A stretch of 64,000 nt of DNA, taken from assembly GCA_002213445.1 (NCBI GenBank), contig NJIE01000009.1, positions 124,001 through 188,000 on the forward strand, read 5' to 3'. The DNA comes from Xenophilus sp. AP218F (lineage in GTDB: Bacteria > Pseudomonadota > Gammaproteobacteria > Burkholderiales > Chromobacteriaceae). The notes under the pieces were generated by a model. The model saw only the letters and a list, made by a program, of their open reading frames with translations, searched no databases and was not told where the DNA came from. Shown piece after piece: positions 56,630-64,000 of the stretch; position 1 is the stretch's first letter, and each line of letters opens with the position of its first letter. Position numbers and translations under genes: made by a program.

Positions 56630-56652
56630 TATGGGCGGGGAGATCGCCAGGC

Positions 56653-59040
56653 CTAGCGGTTCAATTCCTTGGCCAGATACAGCCAGGTTTCCACCACGGT
56701 GTCCGGGTTGAGGGATACGGTTTCGATGCCCTCTTCCACCAGCCACTTGGCGAAGTCCGGATGGTCCGACGGGCCCTGGCCGCAGATGCCGATATACTTG
56801 CCCTGCTTGCGGCAGGCCTGGATGGCCATATGCAGCATCACCTTCACCGCTTCGTTGCGCTCATCGAAGGTGGAGGCGATCGGGCCGCCGGAGTCGCGGT
56901 CCACGCCCAGCGTCAGCTGGGTCATGTCGTTGGAGCCGATGGAGAAGCCGTCGAAGTGCTGCAGGAACTTGTCGGCCAGCACGGCGTTGGTCGGCAGTTC
57001 GCACATCATGATCAGACGCAGGCCGTTCTCGCCGCGCTTCAGGCCGTTTTCGGCCAGTATTTCTACGACTTTCTCGGCTTCGGCCAGCGTGCGGACAAAC
57101 GGGATCATCACTTCCACGTTGGTCAAGCCCATCACGTCGCGCACTTTCTTGATGGCGCGGCACTCCAGCTCGAAACAGTCGCGGAACGATTCGGCCACGT
57201 AGCGCGCCGCGCCGCGGAAACCGATCATCGGGTTTTCTTCGTGCGGTTCGTACAGCTGGCCGCCGATCAGGTTGGCGTACTCGTTGGACTTGAAGTCCGA
57301 CATGCGCACGATGACCTTTTTCGGGTAGAAGGCCGCCGCCAGCGTGGAGACGCCTTCGGCGATCTTGTCGACGTAGAAGTCCACCGGGCTGGCGTAGCCG
57401 GCGATGCGGTCGGCGATGACTTCCTTCAGCTCCGGGGCCTGCTTGTCGAATTCCAGCAGCGCTTTCGGGTGAATGCCGATCTGGCGGTTGATGACGAATT
57501 CCATCCGCGCGAGGCCCACGCCTTCGTTCGGCAGGTGGGCGAAGTCGAAAGCCAGTTCCGGGTTGCCTACGTTCATCATGATCTTGACCGGCGACTTGGG
57601 CATCTTGTCCAGTTCCAGGTCGATCACTTCCACGTCCAAGAGGCCGTCGTAGATGTTGCCGGTATCGCCTTCGGCGCAGGATACCGTCACCTGCATGCCT
57701 TCGCTCAGTACGTCGGTGGCGTCGCCGCAGCCGACCACGGCCGGGATGCCCAGCTCGCGCGCGATGATGGCGGCGTGGCAGGTGCGGCCGCCGCGGTTGG
57801 TGACGATGGCGGCGGCGCGCTTCATCACCGGTTCCCAATCCGGGTCGGTCATGTCGGTGACCAGCACGTCGCCCGGCTTGACGCGGTCCATCTCGGACGC
57901 GTCCTTGATGGTGCGCACAGTGCCCTGGCCGATCTTCTGGCCGATGGCGCGGCCTTCGCACAGAATGGCGGACTTGCTGTTCAGGCGGTAGCGACGCAGG
58001 GTGTCCTTGCGGTCTTCCTGCGATTTGACGGTTTCCGGACGCGCTTGCAGGATGTACAGCTTGCCATCCACGCCGTCGCGGCCCCACTCGATGTCCATCG
58101 GGCGGCCGTAATGTTTTTCGATGATCAGCGCGTACTGGGCCAGCTCGGCCACTTCGGCGTCGCTGATCGAAAACTGCTTGCGCAGAGCGGGCTCCACATC
58201 GACGGTCTTGACCGACCGGCCGGCTTGCGACGCGTCGGTGAATTCCATCTTGATCAGCTTGGAGCCCATGGTCTTGCGCAGCACGGCCGGACGGCCGGCC
58301 TTCAGCGTCGGCTTGTGCACGTAGAACTCGTCCGGGTTCACGGCGCCCTGCACCACGGTCTCGCCCAGGCCGTAGGAAGCGGTGATGAACACCACGTCTT
58401 CAAAGCCGGATTCGGTGTCGATGGTGAACATCACGCCGGCCGCGCCCTTGTCGGAACGCACCATGCGCTGCACGCCGGCGGACAGGGCCACCACATCGTG
58501 GGCGAAGCCCTTGTGCACGCGGTAGGAGATGGCGCGGTCGTTGTAGAGGGAGGCGAAAACGTGTTTCATCGCATCCTTGACGTTGTCAAGGCCGCGGATA
58601 TTCAGGAAGGTTTCTTGCTGGCCTGCGAACGAGGCATCGGGAAGGTCTTCGGCGGTGGCGGAGGAACGGACGGCGACGGAGATATCGGCCCCCCCGGCAT
58701 CGGCTACCATCTTGTCCCAGGCTTCCTTGATGTCGGCGTCAAGCTTGGCCGGGAACGGGGTATCGATGATCCACTGGCGAATTTCCTTGCCGACGCGGGC
58801 CAGTTCGCTGACATCGTCGATATCCAGCTTGGAAAGCGCGGCGTTGATTCTGTCCGCAAGACCATTGTGCTGGAGAAAGTCCCGGTACGCCTGCGCGGTG
58901 GTGGCAAAGCCGCCGGGAACACGAACGCCGGAGCCGGCCAACTGACTGATCATTTCACCCAGAGAGGCGTTCTTGCCGCCTACCTGCTCCACGTCGGTCA
59001 TGCGCAGCTTCTCGAACCAGATGACGTAGTTGTCTGCCAT
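56653..59040 (-). CDS. ppsA: Phosphoenolpyruvate synthase
   Basis: Makes phosphoenolpyruvate from pyruvate and ATP for growth on three-carbon substrates. The 795-residue product has the ATP-binding domain ([38 protein letters not shown]), the phosphohistidine domain with [23 protein letters not shown], and the C-terminal PEP-binding barrel with [15 protein letters not shown] and [12 protein letters not shown]. The start at 59040 has AGGAAG upstream; a longer in-frame start is rejected. It is divergent from ppsR, which encodes its regulatory kinase/phosphorylase. Confidence 0.97.
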   Translation of the reverse strand: MADNYVIWFEKLRMTDVEQVGGKNASLGEMISQLAGSGVRVPGGFATTAQAYRDFLQHNGLADRINAALSKLDIDDVSELARVGKEIRQWIIDTPFPAKLDADIKEAWDKMVADAGGADISVAVRSSATAEDLPDASFAGQQETFLNIRGLDNVKDAMKHVFASLYNDRAISYRVHKGFAHDVVALSAGVQRMVRSDKGAAGVMFTIDTESGFEDVVFITASYGLGETVVQGAVNPDEFYVHKPTLKAGRPAVLRKTMGSKLIKMEFTDASQAGRSVKTVDVEPALRKQFSISDAEVAELAQYALIIEKHYGRPMDIEWGRDGVDGKLYILQARPETVKSQEDRKDTLRRYRLNSKSAILCEGRAIGQKIGQGTVRTIKDASEMDRVKPGDVLVTDMTDPDWEPVMKRAAAIVTNRGGRTCHAAIIARELGIPAVVGCGDATDVLSEGMQVTVSCAEGDTGNIYDGLLDVEVIDLELDKMPKSPVKIMMNVGNPELAFDFAHLPNEGVGLARMEFVINRQIGIHPKALLEFDKQAPELKEVIADRIAGYASPVDFYVDKIAEGVSTLAAAFYPKKVIVRMSDFKSNEYANLIGGQLYEPHEENPMIGFRGAARYVAESFRDCFELECRAIKKVRDVMGLTNVEVMIPFVRTLAEAEKVVEILAENGLKRGENGLRLIMMCELPTNAVLADKFLQHFDGFSIGSNDMTQLTLGVDRDSGGPIASTFDERNEAVKVMLHMAIQACRKQGKYIGICGQGPSDHPDFAKWLVEEGIETVSLNPDTVVETWLYLAKELNR

Positions 59041-59314
59041 CACTTCACTTCCTGTGTTGGGATTGGGACGATAGGGCCGCATTCTAGCCGAATTACGTGC
59101 CATTTGCGTAGCAACTTTTGCACTGCACAACGCTACTTTCATGTAAAGATATTTCAGTTCCAATCTTTTCAATCACTTAGCCGGATTTGCCGATTTTTCG
59201 CACACGAATGTCATGTAATTGCAAAACTACAGTTCGAAAGCGAAAATATGCGGTTTTATGCCAGCCGGCAACCGGTATACACTGGCCTCATCCTCATCCG
59301 CCACAGGTGCATCG

Positions 59315-60136
59315 ATGACACACCACCGCTCCGCTTTCTTCATTTCCGACCGCACCGGCATTACCGCCGAATCGCTGGGCAACACCCTGCTCACCCAGTT
59401 CGACAGCCTGGAGTTCAAGCGCGAAACCGTGCCCTTCGTCGACACCGTGGAAAAAGCCACGCTGTTGTCCGAGCGCATCTCGCAAGTGGCGGAGGCCGAC
59501 CACCTGCGGCCGCTGGTTTTCACCAGCATCGTCAATCCCGAAATCCGCGAGGCGCTGCGCCTGAACAATGTGGTGCTGATCGACTTCTTCGAAACCTTCA
59601 TCGGCCACCTGGAAGCCGAAATCGGCCAGAAAGCTTCGCTGTCGATTGGAAAAGCCCACGGCATGGTCAACGAGGAGCAATACGATCACCGCATCGAAGC
59701 GGTGAACTTCTCGCTCAACCACGATGACGGCGTGAAGCTGAAAGACCTGAACGAGGCCGACGTGATCCTGGTGGGCGTGTCCCGCTCCGGCAAGACGCCC
59801 ACCTGCCTGTATCTGGCGCTGCAATACGGCATCCGCGCCGCCAACTACCCGCTGACGCCGGAAGACCTGGGCAGCCCCACCCTGCCCAAGATCCTGCTGC
59901 CGTTCAAGGACAAGATGTTCGGGCTGACCATCGACCCGACCCGCCTGCACAACATCCGCTCGGAGCGGCGGCCGGACTCCAGATACGCCAGCATGGACAA
60001 CTGCCGGCGCGAGGTGAACGAGGCCGAATCGATGTTCCGCCACCACGGCGTGCCCTTCATCAGCACCACCCACAAGTCGATCGAAGAGATCGCCTCCACC
60101 ATCATGCACAAGGCGGCGCTGGGACGTAAGTTCTAG
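59315..60136 (+). CDS. ppsR: PEP synthase regulatory protein (kinase and pyrophosphorylase)
   Basis: Bifunctional DUF299 enzyme: ADP-dependent kinase that inactivates PpsA by phosphorylating a threonine, and phosphate-dependent pyrophosphorylase that reactivates it. The 273-residue product starts [20 protein letters not shown] and has the P-loop [10 protein letters not shown] (about 154-163), [14 protein letters not shown] and [16 protein letters not shown]. It is divergent from its target gene ppsA with 274 bp between the starts; that spacer holds no gene. A weak -10 (TATACA near 59275) is the only promoter hint. Confidence 0.95.
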   Translation: MTHHRSAFFISDRTGITAESLGNTLLTQFDSLEFKRETVPFVDTVEKATLLSERISQVAEADHLRPLVFTSIVNPEIREALRLNNVVLIDFFETFIGHLEAEIGQKASLSIGKAHGMVNEEQYDHRIEAVNFSLNHDDGVKLKDLNEADVILVGVSRSGKTPTCLYLALQYGIRAANYPLTPEDLGSPTLPKILLPFKDKMFGLTIDPTRLHNIRSERRPDSRYASMDNCRREVNEAESMFRHHGVPFISTTHKSIEEIASTIMHKAALGRKF

Positions 60137-60145
60137 ACCGCGGCC

Positions 60146-60172
60146 GGCCGGGGCTCAGCCCCCGGCCTTTTT
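60146..60172 (+). terminator. Rho-independent terminator after ppsR
   Basis: An 8-bp stem GGCCGGGG/CCCCGGCC (60146-60153 with 60160-60167) followed by five T. It overlaps the stop codon of the convergent yciH-like gene. Confidence 0.85.
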
Positions 60173-60514
60173 CACCGTGAAACCCTGCTGTTGCAGCTCG
60201 GCCATCACCGCGGCCACGTGATCGCCCTGCACTTCGATCACACCATCCCTCACCGTCCCCCCGCTGCCGCAGCGCGCCCGCAATCGCTTGCCGAGCCGGG
60301 CCAGGGCCTCGCCCGCCAGCGGTACGCCCTTGACCACGGTCACGGCCTTGCCGCCTCTCCCCTTGGTTTCGCGCGATACCCTCGCCACGCCGTCGCCGGA
60401 CGGCGGCGGCGCATCGGCGCACACGCACGCGGCCAGCGCCTGCCGGCAGCCCGGGCACATGCGGCCGTGCTCGGTGGAGTACACCAGCCCGCCGCTTCCC
60501 GTTTTCGATTTCAT
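60155..60514 (-). CDS. yciH: YciH/SUI1-family translation factor
   Basis: A 119-residue homologue of eukaryotic eIF1. The SUI1 domain is clear: GDGVARVSRETKGRGGKAVTVVKGVPL, then RCGSGGTVRDGVIEVQGDHV and the ending GFTVKKAGG, in parts. Bacterial YciH can discriminate start codons in vitro. The N-terminus differs from E. coli YciH by a CPGCRQALAACVCAD segment, which could bind zinc. The start at 60514 follows family spacing (LVYSTEHGRM); an ATG-like start at 60547 is less likely. Confidence 0.88.
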   Translation of the reverse strand: MKSKTGSGGLVYSTEHGRMCPGCRQALAACVCADAPPPSGDGVARVSRETKGRGGKAVTVVKGVPLAGEALARLGKRLRARCGSGGTVRDGVIEVQGDHVAAVMAELQQQGFTVKKAGG

Positions 60515-60735
60515 GCTTTCGCTTCCCGGTTGAAAATCCAGCCGCAAATGGTCGGCGATTGCCCGTCCACAGGCAAGCCATGCCGCGGCGAGGCCTCAGG
60601 ACATGAAAATAATTCGGCATTCAAATGCACGGCCATGATCATATCTATCTGTTTAATTGTGACTTTTTATTAATCGAATGAACGATAGAAACCAGACGCT
60701 TTCCAACATGCACACCCTTATTGCAAGAGCCGATC

Positions 60736-61077
60736 ATGTTGATTCCCGCCGTTCATTACCAGCCCATCACCCTGCCGCCGGTCGAGCGTCCCGCCCGCCC
60801 CGCGGCCAAGGTGGCCGGCATCGGCGCCAATCAGCCCTATTCCGCCGATCAGCACCACGAAATGGCGGAGATGCTGTATCGCCAACTGCTGCTGCAACAA
60901 AGCCAGCCGGGCGATTCGACCCAGAGCCAGCCTTTGCCTTTCCGCCGCTCATCCGCTCCTGATCCGGCTCAAACCCTGCCCGCCGCGCCGCGCGCGCGCG
61001 AAACCGGGCCGCAGCTGGCCGCGTATCGCCAAACGCCGGCCATGCCGAACGGCAGCCTGTTCTACGCGCAAGCCTAG
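60736..61077 (+). CDS. Hypothetical Pro/Gln-rich protein, 113 residues
   Basis: No recognised family. The ATG at 60736 has AAGAG upstream and high-GC codon use continues to the stop. The product is Pro- and Gln-rich with no Cys or Trp, no signal peptide and no membrane span; HHEMAEMLYRQLLLQQSQ (about residues 40-57) may be a helix and the rest is likely disordered. The stop lies just before the trp-leader promoter. It may be a small regulatory or structural protein; I cannot suggest a function. Confidence 0.5.
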   Translation: MLIPAVHYQPITLPPVERPARPAAKVAGIGANQPYSADQHHEMAEMLYRQLLLQQSQPGDSTQSQPLPFRRSSAPDPAQTLPAAPRARETGPQLAAYRQTPAMPNGSLFYAQA

Positions 61078-61099
61078 GTCTCGCGCCCGGACGGCAGGG

Positions 61100-61129
61100 T
61101 TGACACTCCTCCGGCGCGCGTGGTTACAT
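61100..61129 (+). promoter_or_regulatory. Promoter of the trp leader-trpS transcript
   Basis: A perfect -35 TTGACA (61100-61105), 18-bp spacer and a moderate -10 TTACAT (61124-61129). The expected start point, about 7 nt further, falls at 61136, the A of the leader-peptide ATG, so the transcript may be leaderless. Confidence 0.6.
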
Positions 61130-61135
61130 GAAAAC

Positions 61136-61189
61136 ATGAATACCGCATCCGCATTCGCAATCCAGTTCTGGTGGTGGCGCCTCTCCTAG
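61136..61189 (+). CDS. trpL: Trp leader peptide, 17 residues with three consecutive Trp
   Basis: The frame ATG to TAG encodes MNTASAFAIQFWWWRLS. Three Trp codons in a row (61169-61177) near the end, directly before competing hairpins and trpS, are the mark of a ribosome-mediated attenuator. The ribosome should stall on them when charged tRNA-Trp is scarce. No Shine-Dalgarno is visible; translation may start on a leaderless mRNA. The peptide itself probably has no other role. Confidence 0.82.
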   Translation: MNTASAFAIQFWWWRLS

Positions 61190-61254
61190 GCGGCACCGGC
61201 GCTTGCGCACGCAAATCACCCGGGAGCTGCCGACAAGGCGCACCGGGTTTTTTC
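61169..61254 (+). promoter_or_regulatory. Transcription attenuator with competing hairpins before trpS
   Basis: Three alternative pairings are visible. 1:2: GGTGGCGCC (61173-61181, over the Trp codons) with GGCGGCACC (61189-61197), 8 of 9 paired, loop containing the stop codon. 2:3 antiterminator: CGGCA+CCGG (61191-61199) with CCGG (61220-61223) and TGCCG (61228-61232). 3:4 terminator: ACCCGG (61218-61223) with CCGGGT (61243-61248), an inner TGCC/GGCG stem, then six T (61248-61253). A ribosome stalled on the Trp codons would free segment 2 to block the terminator and let trpS be read. Confidence 0.8.
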
Positions 61255-61309
61255 ATGGCATCCCCCCACCTTGCCGGCAGTCTCCAGATACCTCTGACCC
61301 GGAGACTGA

Positions 61310-62335
<1,026 letters not shown>

Positions 62336-62367
62336 GCGCCTTTTGCGATCTTGTCAGGGAGCACGCG

Positions 62368-62685
62368 ATGGAACACGTTTTTCAATGCCAGAGCCTGGAG
62401 GAAGTCCGGGATCAGATAGACCGCATCGACCGCGTGCTGGTGGCGCTGGTGGCCGAACGCGGCATTTACGTGCGCCAGGCGGCGCAGTTCAAGGACAGCC
62501 GCGCCGAGGTGGAGGGCGGCAAGCGCGTCGATCAGGTGATGCGCCGGGTGGAGCGGCTGGCGGGCGAACTGGGCGCCGACCCCGCGCTCACCGCCGCCAT
62601 CTACCGCAGCATGATCACCCACTTCGTGGCCGATGAGCTGGCCCAATTCAATCGCCGCCGGCCACGCGACGGCGACGGACATTAG
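62368..62685 (+). CDS. Chorismate mutase-like protein, AroQ/PchB type
   Basis: A 105-residue all-helical protein resembling the AroQ-alpha fold and especially PchB-type small chorismate mutases: LEEVRDQIDRIDRVLVALVAERG, then YVRQAAQFK, GKRVDQVMRRVERLA, and AIYRSMITHFVADEL, read in parts. The Arg, Lys and Arg of these segments fit the substrate-binding positions. It lies 32 bp after trpS with AGGGAG before its ATG, so it probably shares the Trp-controlled transcript. A role in aromatic amino acid supply, or a mutase/lyase on isochorismate, is inference. Its end overlaps the convergent GNAT-like gene by 4 bp. Confidence 0.8.
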   Translation: MEHVFQCQSLEEVRDQIDRIDRVLVALVAERGIYVRQAAQFKDSRAEVEGGKRVDQVMRRVERLAGELGADPALTAAIYRSMITHFVADELAQFNRRRPRDGDGH

Positions 62686-63260
62686 GCGACCGCGGTCTGC
62701 GACCGTGCGCGATCGGCGTGCGGCTGCGCCGCCGGGCTCTGGTAACGGTAAACGTCCAACCCGACGCAGCCATGCTGCACCCGGCTCTGCCGGTCGCGTC
62801 GAAAGCCGTTGCGCTTGAGCAGGCGCTTCATCCCCGCAGCATAGGGCGTACACTCGGCCAGCAAGATATGTTCCGCCGGCAACGCCTGCAACAGCGCGCG
62901 CAGCATGGCCGTACCGCCGCCGCCGCACTGGCAGGGCGAGGCCAGCGAAAACATGTCGATGCGCGCCGCGCTCAGGCCCGGCTCCGGCAACAGCCAACAG
63001 AAGCCAGCCGCCCGCTGGCCTTGGCTCAGCAGGAGCAGGCGCCCGCTTTCCGGCAAATTCCGCAACAGCCCCTTGCCGCCAAGCAAAGCCGTTTTCAGCA
63101 GCCTGGCCAGCAGACTGACCCGCCCTCCCGGGCTCAGATACGCCTCGCAGTAAGCGCCTTCCTCGCAGCCCTGAAGCGCCAGCTCATAGATGAATGGCAC
63201 ATCCAGCAAACCGGCTGGCTGCAATCGCCAATCGCCCCGCGGCGACTCGGTTGTCCTCAT
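62682..63260 (-). CDS. GNAT-like N-acetyltransferase
   Basis: A 192-residue protein. DVPFIYELALQGCEEGAY resembles the N-terminal GNAT strand and helix; CQCGGGGTAMLRALLQALP is the acetyl-CoA pyrophosphate-binding region in a modified form, and AAGMKRLLKRNGFRRD matches the usual end, where a neighbour-asparagine-like segment precedes NGF. Six Cys are present, unusual for the family. GAGGG lies before the ATG at 63260. The gene is convergent with the chorismate-mutase-like gene. The substrate is not predictable. Confidence 0.65.
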   Translation of the reverse strand: MRTTESPRGDWRLQPAGLLDVPFIYELALQGCEEGAYCEAYLSPGGRVSLLARLLKTALLGGKGLLRNLPESGRLLLLSQGQRAAGFCWLLPEPGLSAARIDMFSLASPCQCGGGGTAMLRALLQALPAEHILLAECTPYAAGMKRLLKRNGFRRDRQSRVQHGCVGLDVYRYQSPAAQPHADRARSQTAVA

Positions 63261-63637
63261 TCAGCCCTCGCGACCCATACGATTCGGCGAGCGCAACCGG
63301 CGATTGCTGGCTCATGCTCGCGGTAATGCGATGATTATAGCCATGCAGACAAATGCCTTTGGCATTATCAGCTCGCCGTAATAACCGTTAACACAAGCAA
63401 GAGCTATCGCGCGCGCCCGGCTCATTGCTGCCGCGGCCGTAGCGATGCCGGGAGCGAGGGGTACGGCAGCCTGCTCTCCGGCGCTGGCAAAGAGACCGCA
63501 TCCAGCCATGCGAGAGGCGGCCCTGAGCCAACTGCCGCCGCGACCTGGCCTGCAGGAAAGAAATCAACATTCTCAACCAGCTGATTTGATTCGTTTTTTT
63601 CAGATGACGCCTATCATGCCAAAAGCGCCCGCTTTCA
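63261..63637. other. 377-bp intergenic region upstream of the GNAT-like gene
   Basis: No gene is supported. On the minus strand a perfect -10 TATAAT (63339-63334) precedes the GNAT-like gene by about 70 nt. A 15-bp palindrome AATGCC-TTT-GGCATT (63352-63366) covers the place where its -35 should be, and no -35 match is present, which suggests activator or repressor control. The rest, to the metallo-hydrolase stop, shows nothing I recognise. Confidence 0.5.
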
Positions 63638-64000
63638 TTACAGGCAGGCGCGCCAGCCGTCGTAACCGACTTCCACACCCGGAGGGCACACCGCCCCGAG
63701 GGCGCGATACTCCAGCTTGTGGGTCATGTGGATCAGCACCGTGCGCTCCGCGCCGATGCGCCGCGCCCAGTCGAAGGACTGGTTCACGCCCAGATGCGAA
63801 GGATAGGGATCGTGGTTCAGGCAGTCGAGGAACAGCAGCTTGAGCCCGGACAGCAGGGGCAGGCTGTCCTCGGGAATGTCTGACAGATCGGTCAGCCAGG
63901 CCATGTCGCCGATGCGCCAGCCAAGGCAAGGCCAGCTGCCGTGCCGCAAGGGGATGGGCGTCAGCGCCACGCCCTGATGCCGGAACGGCCCGCTCACCGT
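63638..64000 (-). CDS. MBL-fold metallo-hydrolase (3' end only)
   Basis: The last 120 codons of a gene that continues past the window end. SWPCLGWRIGDMAWLTDLSDIPEDSL, LLFLDCLNHDPYPSHLGVNQ and TVLIHMTHKLEY, in parts, match the C-terminal half of the PhnP-like branch of metallo-beta-lactamase-fold hydrolases: the Asp of LTDLSD and the His of IHMTHK are expected metal ligands. These enzymes often act on cyclic phosphates or related esters; the N-terminal HXHXDH motif is outside the window, so the substrate stays open. Confidence 0.78.
   Translation of the reverse strand, partial: TVSGPFRHQGVALTPIPLRHGSWPCLGWRIGDMAWLTDLSDIPEDSLPLLSGLKLLFLDCLNHDPYPSHLGVNQSFDWARRIGAERTVLIHMTHKLEYRALGAVCPPGVEVGYDGWRACL

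Noticed and set aside
56761-59727. 988-codon open frame on the plus strand across ppsA
   Set aside because: Antisense to a clearly conserved gene; composition rich in His/Val/Gly/Gln is the usual shadow of high-GC coding sequence.

Overview
The window is a gene-dense, high-GC chromosomal segment from a betaproteobacterium. Monomeric isocitrate dehydrogenase beside a dimeric one, the surE-pcm-nlpD-rpoS block, rpsP-rimM-trmD-rplS, an ExDD-type relA and a streptococcal-like tryptophanyl-tRNA synthetase together suggest the Neisseriales, probably Chromobacterium or a close relative. That placement is inference from protein resemblance and gene order; no search was run. I see no prophage, insertion sequence, CRISPR array, rRNA or tRNA.

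Layout. 1-3.5 kb: 5' end of ugpB with a Pho box, then a GbsR/MarR-type regulator and a cyanide-insensitive type cydAB with an FNR box and a palindrome in front. 3.5-6.6 kb: mutS and an unknown protein. 6.6-13.2 kb: aceK, rluE, monomeric and dimeric isocitrate dehydrogenases. 13.2-16 kb: a LysR regulator divergent from an MdtH-like exporter, and a cold-shock gene. 16-20 kb: clpS-clpA, xerD, ogt. 20-22 kb: rpsP-rimM-trmD-rplS. 22-30 kb: a Pat-type protein acetyltransferase, nadA, surE-pcm-nlpD-rpoS. 30-34.7 kb: moxR/DUF58/transglutaminase operon and a histone-deacetylase-family gene. 34.7-42.5 kb: plsY, folB, truncated haemoglobin-purT, dadA, an orphan cheR, erpA, argC, rplM-rpsI. 42.5-47.4 kb: deoC-deoA-deoB and deoD, with a candidate small RNA next to deoD. 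47.4-53.2 kb: relA, mutY, an RlmL-type methyltransferase with a very long disordered N-terminus. 53.2-60.6 kb: marC-like, dctA, a cysteine-free Tpx homologue, a YgiW-like protein, ppsA/ppsR, yciH. 60.6-64 kb: trpS behind a Trp leader-peptide attenuator, a chorismate-mutase-like gene, a GNAT-like gene and a partial metallo-hydrolase.

How the genes fit together. Several control points of central metabolism lie here: AceK can silence the dimeric Icd, which keeps the target serine, but presumably not the unrelated monomeric enzyme; PpsR controls PpsA; the Pat-like enzyme probably acetylates acyl-CoA synthetases; RelA and RpoS set the stringent and stationary responses. The deo genes form a nucleoside salvage operon behind a well-formed promoter.

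The strongest previously undescribed candidates are: (1) a ribosome-mediated attenuator before trpS, with a 17-residue peptide carrying three consecutive Trp codons and mutually exclusive 1:2, 2:3 and 3:4 pairings, apparently on a leaderless transcript; (2) a roughly 100-nt minus-strand small RNA between rplM and deoD with its own promoter, an operator-like dyad in the promoter spacer, a C/U-rich anti-Shine-Dalgarno stretch and a U-tailed terminator; (3) a peroxiredoxin-fold protein without any cysteine; (4) an RNA methyltransferase fused to about 380 residues of Arg/Asp/Gly-rich repeats encoded by an exact 90-bp-period tandem repeat.
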